Positions 46,301 to 56,470 of a DNA stretch of 64,000 bases are shown piece after piece (position 1 is the stretch's first letter; each line of letters begins with the position of its first letter). The translations under genes were made by a program, and so were the position numbers. Source of the DNA: Dromaius novaehollandiae (Eukaryota; Chordata; Aves; Casuariiformes; Dromaiidae); contig NC_088112.1 of assembly GCF_036370855.1 (NCBI RefSeq), positions 13,942,469 through 14,006,468 of the forward strand, read 5' to 3'. The notes beneath the pieces were generated by a model, which worked only from the letters and a program-made list of their open reading frames with translations, was not told the origin of the DNA and did not search any database.

Positions 46301-49300
46301 GCTTGGAGATGAATTTGATTGCTGAAAATGAAAGACATACAATTTGTTCTCTTGGGAGCTTCAGGAGCATGAACAAGAAACAAGCGGAGAAAGGAAAGTG
46401 GATCTCAAAATGAAATCAGTACAGACAAAGCAACTGAGTAGAATAATGTTGCCCCTTCTCTATCTTGGGTGAAAATCCAATAAAGTTGTATATCGACCTG
46501 CCTAATACTTTAATCTCACCTTATCTTTTCCTTGTCTGTTTTTAGATGACTTCTGCTCATTCTCCTTTTTGCTGGAAGAGAAGCAAGATGAAAAAGTGAA
46601 TAAAATATTGCTCCTGGGGAGCAAGAGGTTTGCTCTGCTGACAGCTACACGAGGGGTAAGCAGTTCTGCCCCATCTGGTGTCAGCAGCTGGATTGTCCAA
46701 TGGCTTTGTCAATCTAACAGAAATGGTATTTTTCTCTACTCACAACTTCTCTGCACACATGATGCACTTATTGCTGTGTTGCTTCCCAGAGGAATCCCGG
46801 ACAGGGTCATTTTCTCTTGTGCAGGTAAGTTTCCCATTCTTAAACAGATCCCGAAATTCTCGGCAGTCGTCCTGTGGAAGGGCCAAATACAAAATTTCAC
46901 ACGGATAAGTTTGACAGAGATATAAATCACACTAATCCACAAAGCATTATCCATCCACTGAATGACACGTTGAACACAATTTTGTTTCCTTGGGTATAAG
47001 GAGGCATAAGGCATAAGTGAGTGGCAAACCAGAAATTCTTTGCTTGATGTGTTGTCTTTTAAACTATAGCATACAATATACAGCAAACAAGTCAGTAAGC
47101 ATAGCAGAACATATTTCCCCTTTGCATCCAGGATAGTCTTATTTCTAATAAATAAGACATATGCAAGACCCTGCCTGAAGGACCTAGGTTCTGTTCAAAG
47201 TGTAAAAGTGACAATTTCTTAGTGAATTCTGAATTAGGGAGAAATTAGTTTTCCCATCTCTAGTGAGTGCACACACTACTAAGAATTTTAAAAAGCTGTG
47301 CCCAATAGAGGATGCTGTAGGCATTAAAGAAAATCCTTGCACACCTCACATTTCCAGATGTGCTAGAGTGAAAAGGTTACCATTTTTATCTTTCATATAA
47401 CCTGATTCTATAAATTAATTTAAGCAAAGTCCTCTTTTCTGCAGGAGACTTTCATCTCAAAGCCTGCTCAGGCCTTTTCAGTTTTTCCCTTCCTTTCCTC
47501 TGAACAGCCTTCCTATGGCTTTCAGGACATGTCAGCAGGTCTGTAGCACAGGTAACATGTTCTGTGCAGAGCCTTTCGGGATCCTTTTTACAGCACTTTT
47601 CTGGGGCCCTTTTTAAGATTATCTGCCATGTGATCTGTAATGCATTTTTCTTCCCCCTCACACCATGTGGAAGAGATAGTTTTATGACTTATTCCAATTC
47701 TGCAGAACTCAGGCCCAGAAAATTACTTGCCAAAAGCCAGACAGAAAAGCCATGGTTGAACAGACATCCAGTGCAAAAATCTGCCTGGCACCATGAACTT
47801 CCTCTCTTGGGACCATACTTTGGTAAGCCAGATGTTTAAAAAAAAGATTTCCCTTAGAACAGCTGTGCTTTACAAATCCTTTAAGTTGTTTGGGCATGCA
47901 AATGCTAGTGAGCTATACCATTTAACCAGGAGGTGTGAAAAAATAAATCACTGCAACTGACAATAACTACTGCAAAGCAATTTGCTCCTATAGAGAATAA
48001 GAGACCAAGACAGAAAAAGGACAAGTCCCTCCACAAAAAGACATGCTATCTAGAAAAATAGCTCTGAATAAAAGAAACTAGCTAGGTACATCAACAACAT
48101 AAACAAGGCAAATTAGAGTTAACCTGCTCCCGCGCCCTGCTCTAGTCAGGGCACCATTATTGCTATCAATTATTTATCAGATGCTAATAGTGTGCTTTAT
48201 AAGCAAGCAGGTATCTGCCTTAGCCTACAGTGTGGTTTAGGCACAGACAATACATGCCACATTGTTAATTCCTTGATAGGGACTAGATTGCCTGGGAGGA
48301 GCCAGGAGGATTTCTGGTTTCTTTTATGCCAGTGGACAGCACAAAACTTCATACTCCTTCAGACCCTCTTGCTGAGGCAGAGCATGTTTATTGGCTGTGG
48401 CCCTTTCATGTCAGCCAAGCGCACACTGCCCCACTGCTGTAGGGAAGCACGCTGAGTAAGTGGGGCAGACGCAGCACATGCATGCCACGATGCCACCCTC
48501 CTCCCGGCACACTGATACAAGTGGCTTCAGCAGTGACATTTCACCTCACCTTTCTTGAAGAGTTCATGTTCCTATTGGCTTCACCAGTCCCTTTGTTTTT
48601 CAAGTATCTTTCCCTGCAAGAAAGGAAGGCGTGAGCAACAGCGCAGTGCACAGTCCTCGGACGTAAAACCAAAATAGCTAGTGATTAAAGTCCAGTCCTG
48701 CCAACCCCACCTCCTCCTTGTGCAACATGGCAGGAGGGACCAGAACTTGGGGCTCCAGCTTGGTGAGACATGCTCCAGCTATTTAGCATCTCTTCACCAG
48801 GGGCATTTTGCCATCCTTTCACTCTGCCTAACAGCCAGGTGTTTCCATCCTATTAAGCACCATCTGTGGAAGAAAGACAAACTAAATCTACACGTGCTTT
48901 CATCCTGGGCTTGCTCCTCACGTTCCCTGCAATGTGTGACTAGCTGCAGAGAGCTGACAGGGTTCCTGGGTTTTCTGAAGACCTATGGACTGGTCCATCT
49001 GTCCTGCGTCCACAGCAAGACCGTCACGGCAGGAGGAAGGGACACACCGCGGCGAGCTGGGACGGCAGTCCGAACCGACGCGCTGGCTACTATGGAGTGG
49101 GGCCAGCAGTCGATACTCACAGCAGCCGTTTGCACATCAGACATTTGTTGAGGTCGGTTTTGCCATCGGGGCCACTGACGGGCTTGTTGTCATTGGGACA
49201 GGAAAACTTCCCACTGCGCAGGAGCGACCAAATTTTCAGGCACTCATTCTGAAAAACATACAGGAGGTAGGTCAGCAGAGACCTTCCTCCAATGCAGTTC

Positions 49301-51535
49301 CTGGGAGCTTAAGAAACATTGATTCAAATTTAAGGTGTTTTTTTGGGTGGGCTCTGCACTATCAGTTGCGACAGTCTGTTCCTGTCAGGCTCACACGCCA
49401 CGCCTCACCTTGTCCCCACCCTGCGACATGTGCAGGACACACTGAGCCCACACTGTGCCTAGAGCTGAACAGCTCCCAGGGTGGAAAAGGCAATGAAATA
49501 GTCCAAAACTCATCAAGAAGGCTGTTACTTGAGAGAAAAGGAATACAGGTTTAATTTGCCTACCGCTACAAATTGCTACCCACTGCAGGGGAGTACTTTG
49601 CAAGAAGTTAGTCAGGAGCAGAAAATATAGCCCTAAAATTGTCAGCTGGATACAAAAGCAATGAATCTAACTGAGAGCGGATCAAGTGCAAGAGATGAAT
49701 TTCAGGAAAGCACTATTCTCTTGGGAAGCAGGCTGTTAATAGTCCCTAATGCTGTATCAACCAATTTCCTCTTCTTTTGGGTAACTGGAAATACAGATTA
49801 TGGAGAATCAATGAACCATTCAGGTATTTTTGGCTACCATGTTTTCTAAAAGCATCGTTACTAAGGAAAAACAACTTAATTTGATTAAAATACAAACTGA
49901 GATTACTTTTCAGTCATTGAGTCCATCATTTTCTGAGAATCAAATGGGCTTGGCTTAATTTTATTTTTAATTATCAAACCCAGAAATTGTCAAAAACAAG
50001 GGTTTCTACTGGCTCAGAAGCCAAAGTTGTAAATACCATTAGAAATACAACTCACTAACTTCTCATGAAATTTCTAGACTAGGGCTGTTCAGGGGCATAC
50101 TCAGCACAGTACACCAAACGTACAGACTGTGTCAGCTAGAACCACTACTCAGTATAAATGCATTGTGTCTAAATAAGGAAAAAATAACTCCCTTTTTTAT
50201 GCCACTGGAAAAGACTATAATCTTTCAGATCAGTCTGTCTGCCTAACTTTGCTCAGTGTGCAGTAAGCAGTGTAGATGGCAAAACAAAAAGAGAATTGGA
50301 ATAGAAAAGGTTGGACTCGCCTTAATCGAAGCTTGGCTGGCAACATCTGCGACAAAAAACAAAACAATGAAACCATACAGAATCTTTGAAGGAAAATTTT
50401 TAAATCAAAAGCATTTAATTAAAACACTTGATGCAATTTCCTAATCCATCCAAATACCTCTAGATAAATCTAATCCAATACATTATGGCGCATTGGTAGA
50501 AAGGACTGTGTAAAAGATTTTTTCCTGGAACATTGCATTTTTGTCATTCAAATGCAAAAGCATATCCATGTTTTCTCATCTTTGTTCCTTCCTTTTTTGT
50601 GTTAGTTTCTTCAGGCTTAAAATCAACATTTCAAGGATGATTCAATAACTGTTTCTTTACTGTTTTACCCCACTGCCTTGCTAGTGATATCAATTTTGTA
50701 CCCAAACATTTTGGGCTTTCTTCATCTTCACTTAAAATTGGGGTGCCAGAGCAGGCCCATAATGTTGTTGCTTGTCCAAACCTTCAAATTTCTCTTCAAG
50801 GCTCATTCCACTTGCAATACTTCACATTAATTACCAAACTGATAATAATTCAGTAGACGAGTAGCTGCTATCTGTTTCTTTCTGCTAAGCCATGTAGAGT
50901 CGGTATAATACACGTTTCATCCTTTTCTCTTGCATCATCTGTGACATCGCAGGGAGCTATCAAGAAATTCTCCATTAGCTATTTTTCAATATAAACAGAT
51001 ATTAAAGTGAAAGACCATTATATCAAATCTAAACTTCTCCTGAAATCACTTTATTGTAGCCATACAAAAATGTATTCCTGTATTCACCAAAAGGTGTATT
51101 ACACTTTTTTGTTCAATGTTAAACTTCTTTTGTGCAAAAATTCAGTCTGGCTGGAAATTTATATTCCTCCACATAGACTGCTTTGGGTTTTGGTTTTTGT
51201 TTTTTAACTGTTACTAAACTCTACTAAGAATAGATACTCTTCACCCATTGGTGGAACTTCACCATTTTCACATGCAAGAGAAAAGGCCATTATTAACAAT
51301 GCTATATAAAATACCATAAGTACTACACTAAAAATGATGGTCTTCTTGTTATGTCACTATGGTTTTTACAGAACAAGTACTCTATATTTTTTTATCTTGC
51401 TGTCTTTAAGGGAGCTCCCAGGCTTCATGCCATGCCAGTCCCAGATTTCAGCACAGAGAACATCAGAAGTTACTGACCTGAGAAGAAGCAGAAAAATGCC
51501 AGAACAAGGACCATCGAGGCACCTTCTATTTTCAT
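34300..51535 (-). CDS. LEKTI-type (SPINK5-like) secreted Kazal inhibitor
   Basis: Twelve coding exons (model A) total 1041 nt, 346 codons plus stop, all phases matching. Order: signal peptide; mini-exon D-V-A-S-Q-A-S-I-K; three LEKTI-type four-cysteine domains, each an 'a' exon plus a basic linker exon (residues about 29-70, 92-133 and 151-193); an extra two-exon linker of about 53 residues with two lone cysteines; a classical Kazal 'a' half with five cysteines (C-G-T-D-G-K-T-Y); and a final exon. In domains 2-3 the third Kazal cysteine is Arg (D-P-V-R-D), as in many LEKTI domains; in domain 1 it is Ser. P1 residues are Asn, Arg, Arg, Lys. The likely role is inhibition of secreted trypsin/kallikrein-like proteases in epithelium or oviduct, by family. 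Mammalian LEKTI has 15 domains, so this is a compact form. The 3' end is uncertain; see the alternative exon at 34661-34713. Confidence 0.85.
34661..34713 (-). CDS. LEKTI-like alternative 'b' exon, model B
   Basis: 53 nt between a strong acceptor (TTTCTTTCCAG) and donor (AAAG|GTAAAG), entering in phase 2. S-N-G-V-Q-T-A-S-K-Y-Q-G-S-A-V-T-K again puts the sixth-cysteine position exactly 17 residues on, but it is Ala. It leaves in phase 1 and would read the next exon in another frame to a TAG at 34163-34161 (410 codons). Whether A, B or both are used cannot be decided from sequence. Confidence 0.42.
34714..38633. other. Long 3' intron of the LEKTI-like gene
   Basis: Searched for a standard Kazal second-half exon with x-H-x-G-x-C; none found. 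A short piece at 38303-38320 with a GTGAGT donor lacks an acceptor tract. Contains a likely MIR at 36620-36730. Confidence 0.45.
36620..36730 (-). mobile_element. Probable MIR SINE, reverse orientation
   Basis: Plus strand reads GGCAAAATCATTTTTCTCTG, TGGTTTCTTCACCTTTAAAC, then AAGAGTACTT. This is the order of an inverted MIR core (...cacttaacctctctg...cagtttcctcatctgtaaaa...). Diverged; boundaries approximate. Confidence 0.45.
38634..38761 (-). CDS. LEKTI-like domain 4: classical Kazal first half
   Basis: 128 nt, acceptor TCTCTTCAG, donor GTGAGT. L-D-C-D-R-I-L ... I-F-C-S-K-S-S-Q-P-V-C-G-T-D-G-K-T-Y-K-N-E-C-D-L-C. Five Kazal cysteines and P1 Lys. Ends phase 2, needing a 'b' exon with a sixth cysteine 17 residues after the last one. 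Confidence 0.9.
40446..40463. repeat. Poly-T tract (18)
   Basis: Uninterrupted run of 18 T; on the minus strand this is an A-tail-like run. Confidence 0.9.
40465..40600 (-). mobile_element. Possible old CR1/L3-like LINE 3' fragment
   Basis: Plus strand CTGTGGCAGCAAGTTCCACT followed by a T-rich stretch resembles the inverted 3' end of ancient CR1-like LINEs common in reptiles and birds. Recognised from a short motif only. Confidence 0.35.
41168..41258 (-). CDS. LEKTI-like extra linker exon 2
   Basis: 91 nt after a strong pyrimidine tract (CTCTCTCTCCCTGCCAG), donor GTAAAC. L-Q-E-D-L-A-Q-R-G-G-S-C-N-P-G-P then a polar tail D-T-D-T-Y-Q-P; ends phase 0. A nearer donor, GTGGGA after 26 nt, breaks the frame and was not chosen. 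Phase agreement with both neighbours is the main support. Confidence 0.55.
42616..42683 (-). CDS. LEKTI-like extra linker exon 1
   Basis: 68 nt, acceptor CCCCTTTTGCAG, donor GTGAGT. K-S-C-S-G-S-G-S-Q-Q-G-A-S then a proline/arginine stretch; ends phase 2, so it must be used together with 41168-41258. Contains one lone cysteine. No family match. Confidence 0.6.
43200..43278 (-). CDS. LEKTI-like linker 3
   Basis: 79 nt, acceptor TCCTTCCAG, donor GTGAGT. Begins F-K-K-E like linker 2, then glutamine/glycine-rich sequence ending S-E-R-K-T-E. It keeps phase 0, so it could splice straight to 38761 or to the extra linker exon. Confidence 0.82.
43863..43993 (-). CDS. LEKTI-like domain 3
   Basis: 131 nt, acceptor TTCTGCAG, donor GTGAGT. 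D-N-C-R-E-Y-R-S-Q-F-E-A-S-G-R-L-S-C, then the same C-T-R-E-N-D-P-V-R-D-S-S-G-K as domain 2, then N-K-C-L-M-C-A-E-K. P1 Arg. One codon longer than domain 2 before the second cysteine. Confidence 0.9.
43994..46519. other. LEKTI-like intron between domains 2 and 3
   Basis: 2.5 kb; apart from the inverted-repeat segment no exon or repeat recognised. The introns 46872-48549 and 49249-50320 also hold no recognised exon. Confidence 0.4.
44221..44334. repeat. 114-bp segment with 9-bp terminal inverted repeats
   Basis: Begins TGTTGGGAG and ends with its exact complement CTCCCAACA. No target duplication at the flanks (GCACG / CCCTT). Could be a short MITE-like insert or chance. Sits in the intron between domains 2 and 3 of the LEKTI-like gene. 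Confidence 0.35.
46520..46571 (-). CDS. LEKTI-like linker 2
   Basis: 52 nt, acceptor CTCTTCCAG, donor GTGAGA. F-K-K-E-N-E-Q-K-S-S-K-N-R-Q-G-K-D-K; lysine-rich with several potential dibasic cleavage sites. Confidence 0.85.
46744..46871 (-). CDS. LEKTI-like domain 2
   Basis: 128 nt, acceptor CTTCCACAG, donor GTGAGT. D-D-C-R-E-F-R-D-L-F-K-N-G-K-L-T-C then C-T-R-E-N-D-P-V-R-D-S-S-G-K and N-K-C-I-M-C-A-E-K. P1 Arg. C-R-E-F-R and C-T-R-E-N-D-P-V-R are diagnostic LEKTI motifs. Confidence 0.9.
47700..47780 (+). mobile_element. Possible MIR fragment
   Basis: AGAACTCAGGCCCAGAAAAT followed by ACTTGCCAAAAGCCAGACAG resembles the MIR segment around 'gaggcccagagaggttaagtg...cttgcccaaggtcacacag'. Short and diverged. 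Confidence 0.4.
48550..48613 (-). CDS. LEKTI-like linker 1
   Basis: 64 nt, acceptor CTTGCAG, donor GTGAGG. E-R-Y-L-K-N-K-G-T-G-E-A-N-R-N-M-N-S-S-R-K: hydrophilic, basic, no cysteine. Its dibasic ending could be a furin-type processing site, as known between LEKTI domains. Confidence 0.8.
49121..49248 (-). CDS. LEKTI-like domain 1
   Basis: 128 nt, acceptor TTTTTCAG, donor GTGAGT. N-E-C-L-K-I-W ... S-G-K-F-S-C-P-N-D-N-K-P-V-S-G-P-D-G-K-T-D-L-N-K-C-L-M-C is the LEKTI layout with P-V-S-G-P-D-G-K in place of P-V-C-G-x-D-G-K. P1 is Asn, an unusual residue for a Kazal reactive site. Confidence 0.86.
50321..50346 (-). CDS. LEKTI-like exon 2 with GC donor
   Basis: 26 nt after acceptor TTTTTTGTCGCAG. 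With the preceding G it encodes D-V-A-S-Q-A-S-I-K, comparable to the D-T-A-F-G mini-exon of ovomucoid and the D-A-A-S-K start of mature human LEKTI. The only phase-correct donor is AAG|GCGAGT, a GC-AG intron. Restores phase 0 for domain 1. Confidence 0.72.
51478..51535 (-). CDS. LEKTI-like exon 1: signal peptide
   Basis: 58 coding nt: M-K-I-E-G-A-S-M then V-L-V-L-A-F-F-C-F-F-S, donor GTCAGT in phase 1. The F-C-F-F ending parallels L-C-C-F of the two egg-white genes. Confidence 0.88.
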
Positions 51536-51621
51536 GGTGAGGGTGGCAGTTGTTTGCCTGTGTTGACTCTATGAGTGCATTGCCCAATGAAACCCAAAGG
51601 AAGGGCTCAGGTCAGATCATG

Positions 51622-51629
51622 TATATATA
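51622..51629 (-). promoter_or_regulatory. LEKTI-like gene TATA box
   Basis: TATATATA 87 bp upstream of the ATG; start site expected near 51595. Same spacing class as the ovomucoid and ovoinhibitor promoters. Confidence 0.7.
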
Positions 51630-53102
51630 GATGACCAGATTCTCCGCCTTCATTATGACATAACCTACCCAAGAATGATCATTAGCCGCAAAAACCAGTC
51701 TGATGACAGTTACTCTAAATTCTAATGATCCCATTAACAAAATTAATTTCCATAAGGATGGGACCTATGAGAGTCACTCCCTGCATTTTGTCAGGGAAGA
51801 AAATTACAAATAGATTATTTCAGTTTCCCGACACTGCTGGAGGAATTCATGCTGACTTCAGGGTGGTTTGTAGGACAGAGGTACTTCAATTGGCACATCA
51901 CTATTTACCTTTCCTATCCCAGTACAATAGCTGAAAGGGTTTTATTTTAACAGCTTGTCCCAACAGAGACAGAAAGAGAGCCAGGTGACTCAAGACCTCT
52001 GGAAGTCAGTCTATTTTTATTAAAGCACTCCAGTATGATCCTAAATAGTAAGCAACCAGGCAAGGCTGAAAAATGCCAGGTTTGATGCTTTGATGAAACC
52101 CTCCGAGTTTGTTCCTAAAGTTCACATAGCAGCAGTGCTAGTGAGATAAGCATACTGCAGGACCCTCATCCCTTCCTTATCTCTCTGTTGTCTTAAGAAT
52201 GGGTAATGTTATTAGGGAAGACCTTTTCTCCATCCACGTGGAACTTGACAGACCACAAGGGTACTGCTCTTCAAACAGATCAATACCCACAGAAGTGTGA
52301 CATTATCAATGCTACAGGGTCCAGCAAAAGTACCGTGCTCAAGGCTCTCCGAAAGAAAAGATTTTTTTAAAAAAAAGAAAAAAAGAAAGAAAAGACAAGG
52401 TTATTGCTCTGTGCAACATTCCTCAGAAGATGCAAGAAAGGAAAACAAAGATGATGTCAAAGTTTTGGAATGCGAGTTATGTGGGAAGAAACAGGATGCC
52501 CTGTTCTCCAAGGAAAAGAATAATTCAGAAAGAAACATTATTTGTGAGGTTAGAAATAGGTGGATAAAAGAGAAAGAGTCAAATAGACCAGAGCAACAAG
52601 TACACAGGCTGCAGCTGTACAGAGGAGAGGAAGATCAGTGAAGGTCTCCCTCAGGAAGGGAGAAAACATACTTTTGCATGACATGTGCAGACGGACCAAC
52701 ACAACTCGGTTCCAAGGATTAACCCTCATAATAAATAGCTGCCACATGTTCCCAGATCAGAGTATTTGTTAGTATTTACAAGTAGATCCAAAGCCAAGTA
52801 AAGTAAGCAGAAAGTCCTAATTTGGTCTGAGGTCATCCCTAACATTTCTTTTCATGTCAAAATGAAGGAGCCTACAGGCTCATAGTGGTGAACTCTAAAC
52901 AAAAAAGTAAACAGCCTAAGGTCAATGGTTAGTGTCAGAGAAGAGCTGTGTGTCACCTCGAATTACAAGATAATGTCTGTATTCATATTTTAGTTTGGAA
53001 TTAGCAGGGAAGCCAGAAGGAAGAGAGGAAAACTACCCTGAGAAGACATCTCTTAAGAAATCCTTGGGATATGCTGAGAAATGAAAAGTGAGAATGGGAA
53101 AG
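51630..53102. other. Upstream flank of the LEKTI-like gene
   Basis: No gene recognised and no copy of the shared upstream block. Includes an A-rich stretch near 52365-52400. Confidence 0.4.
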
Positions 53103-53492
53103 ACCTGGGAAGGAAAAACATATATATGTATATATGGTAGTTCAAAACAGGTATAAGAGTTGAAAGTCTATTTGATGATGAAACAAAAGATGTTCTCAGT
53201 TGCTGATGTGTCTTCCCCAATCCAGTCACAAGATGGTAGAGTTTGGGCAGGTGAGGCACATTTGTATGCAGGTTTTATTTTTAAATCTTTCTTTCTTACC
53301 TGGGAAGGAAAAACATATATATGTATATATGGTAGTTCAAAACAGGTATAAGAGTTGAAAGTCTATTTGATGATGAAACAAAAGATGTTCTCAGTTGCTG
53401 ATGTGTCTTCCCCAATCCAGTCACAAGATGGTAGAGTTTGGGCAGGTGAGGCACATTTGTATGCAGGTTTTATTTTTAAATCTTTCTTTCTT
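53103..53492. repeat. 195-bp near-perfect tandem duplication
   Basis: 53103-53297 and 53298-53492 are direct copies with no difference I could find; each starts ACCTGGGAAGG, contains CATATATATGTATATATGG and ends in TCTTTCTTTCTT. The identity implies a very recent event or an assembly artefact. Confidence 0.93.
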
Positions 53493-56370
53493 CCAGGACC
53501 TCTGTCTCACAGTTAAGGGAAATAATTCCCTCCTCCAAGACAATTGGCTGGCCATCCTTTTCTTGAAGGAAGCACCACAGGTACCAGACCCAGTCAGACC
53601 TGCTGGGTAAGAGCACACCAGGCACTGGCAGCATAGCTCACATCAAGCAGGAGGAAGGACAAAAACCCAGGGCCACACACCAGGCTAGCCCTGCCTCCGC
53701 CATGTCTCATTCCCATCCTCCCACCCCTGCACCAAGCACATTTACACCAATATATGAGAGAAAGCCAGAATGCACCAAATGCACTTTGTGACCAAAACCA
53801 GAACTACATTCAGTATACCAAGTCTCCAAAAAAAGGAAAGAAGGATTCTTCTACCAATTACTACCACATAAATACAGCTTCCTAAAAAAACTAGAAACTG
53901 GGAAATAAGGAGATATGGAGAACTCTACACAGCCATAGAGCTTGAAGGATATGCTCCTGTATGGTTGAGTTACAAGAGGAATCCCAAGTAGATTAACGAG
54001 GGATGACAGCAAGACGGAGCAATGTGCTACTGAGGAAAGCAGCTGAGAGTAAAGAGGTGTTACAAAGACCCTTTTGTTCATGTCTTAGTTTATATTTTGG
54101 AAGAAAAGTAAACAGCATATAAATCATTCTATACCTGCTAAGATGGCTCTCACTAGGTCCTTTTTCCATCAGCCACTGCTAGAAAAAAAATGGGAAATAG
54201 GTTAAATAATCACTGAGGAGCAACTGAGAAAATGCAGGGAAAAGATGGAACATAGCCTGAAATTCAGACAAAACCCTGTGAGTTAAAAGCCTGAGAGGCT
54301 ATGAGGAATCCCGGGGCAAAGCAGTATAGCCACTGACCCAGGGCCAGCACACAGTTGGGCAGGACACTGTGGGCATGGGGAACACTCACCACTTTCCTCC
54401 TCAGAGGCCCTGGAGACAACAGGGAAGGGAGTCCAATGAGCAGTCAAATGGCTGACAGCCAAATTAGTGCTAAATAATTGGCTCCCTTCCCTAACTTAAC
54501 TCTTCCACTTCCCCATGTTCTGCAAATTTCACTTCTCAGGCTGTGCCTGCAAAAGCATATATGTATGTATATAAAATAATTGAAATGCCTTGTCCACTCA
54601 GAGAATTGTTTTTTGTTTTTGTTTGTTGTTTCATTATGTGGCAGCACTCTGCAGATGGGATCGCTTCCTTTCCAAAGGGATTAGCATCCTCTGGGAATGA
54701 CATCCAAGGGAAGCTTCCTTGGAGTATAAGTGGTTTTTAGCTTCTCCACTTTGGTAACTCTTCACACTCTGCATTGCTTTACACCTAAACACATGGTCTA
54801 TGTAATAATGAGCCCTGCGACTGTACACAGCTGATGTCACATCTCTGTTTCAACATAGATGTGCAGCCAAGGGGGTTTCATTGGTGGCTATCAGAGCAAC
54901 ATACCCTTTCCCCCATCAGTACCTGCCCCTGTGTGGGGCCAGGTGGGCAATGTAGTCACCACACAGTAGCGGGGACAGGTTCCTGGCTGGGGCTCCCAGC
55001 CCTGGGTACTTGGGCAGCAGTTTCTTCCAGAGGCTTCTACCATCATAGAGGGATGCCCAAGACAAGGCTTTCCCAACACAGACACCTCACTCAGTGCTGA
55101 AGGCAGTGAGACAAACGCATGCAGCCTGCTCTTGAGACCATGAGCTGTACAGCACCATTCTCACCGCTGAGCAACACAGTGTTTTGTTCTCCATAAAAAT
55201 CTCCAGAGCTTCCATGGCTGGACAAAATGAGCCCTCACAAGAATTTATAGCCTGTGCTTCACCTCTTTTCTACCTGCTTTGTACAGCTCTCAGAGACAGT
55301 CCCCTTAGCAGTGCTAAGCTCTGGGATTCTGATTTTTATACAGAAAACCTCACATCTCTGCTGATCAGTGCTGTGCCTTCAGCACTATTGCTGTGAGACT
55401 CCACGTGAAGTGAGTCCAGACCCTCCCGTGGACTTTACCCAGCAGCATTGCTGGGAACTTAGCCCAGGTGGGAAAGGTAACATGGGAAAGTGTCTCTGTG
55501 CTGCCAGCATTGCTTTCTCATGGAGCCCAGGGCTCCTCATTCTTCCTCCCAGGTTCCAGCCAAGGTCACAACATCACAACCTCACTGGTCCCAGCACGCT
55601 CACTTGGCCAGTGAGTGCTCTGCTGTCTCTCCAGGCACCCCGTTCCCACCAACACAGGCAGCCTTCAAGACCAGCTCCCACCCCCTGTTCTCCTGTTCCA
55701 GGAAAGGAACTCCCTCATACCCAGTGGGAAAGAGGAAATAATGCAAGTAGAGAAAATAAACAAAATAAACCCCCAAAATCTGTCAGGTGGACTCACTACT
55801 TCAAAAGGAATGAATGTGAACAAGCTTAATTTGGGTTATTGATTTTGTGAATCTCTATGCACAGAAAGCATCTAACAACTTCTCTTAGACCCAGCATCTA
55901 TAGCATCCTGCTCTGGCCCCAGCACCTCTGGGGTCATGCCCTTCCCCATCACTGTTTCTTTTCCTGCCCAAACCCACCAGTCAGCTCTGAGCTAATCCTA
56001 AAATTGCAAAAAACATCTTGGGTTGTGGATCATCTAACATTCCATTTGCACAACTTCCAGTGCAAGAGGGCTCTGACCTATACTCAGCCTCCTTGTCTCT
56101 GCAATCTAATCACAGCAATTTCCAGCAACTTGTGCTGGAGCCACAGCATGGGCCTTGCCTTTCCTATCTTTCCCAGGCCATGAGCAGGCTAGGAGCCACC
56201 AAAACACGTGGCTGACTGTTCTGGACAGGCCTTTGCCACTGCTGACTTAGCTGGAAGGTACCCAGGGAGGAGGGGAAAATGACTCAGGAAGTAAGCAACA
56301 GTAAGAGGTATATGTCTGAAAGGCAGGGATGAAGACAACTTTGGAAGATCACATTAATAGTGTGTTACAC
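53493..56370. other. Intergenic, nothing recognised
   Basis: Open frames on both strands lack splice context or family resemblance. Confidence 0.4.
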
Positions 56371-56470
56371 AGCTCATCTTCAAAGCACTAAAGAATCCCT
56401 ATGAGGTTTCCCTGTTATTATTTGCATTTCACAGATGGGCATGTTAAGATGCAGAAGGCCACATTATCCT
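56370..56470 (+). mobile_element. MIR SINE fragment
   Basis: AAAGCACTAAAGAATCCCTA, then TGAGGT, TTATTATTTGCATTTCACAG and ATGGGCATGTTAAGATGCAG follow the MIR core order. Plus orientation. Confidence 0.65.
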
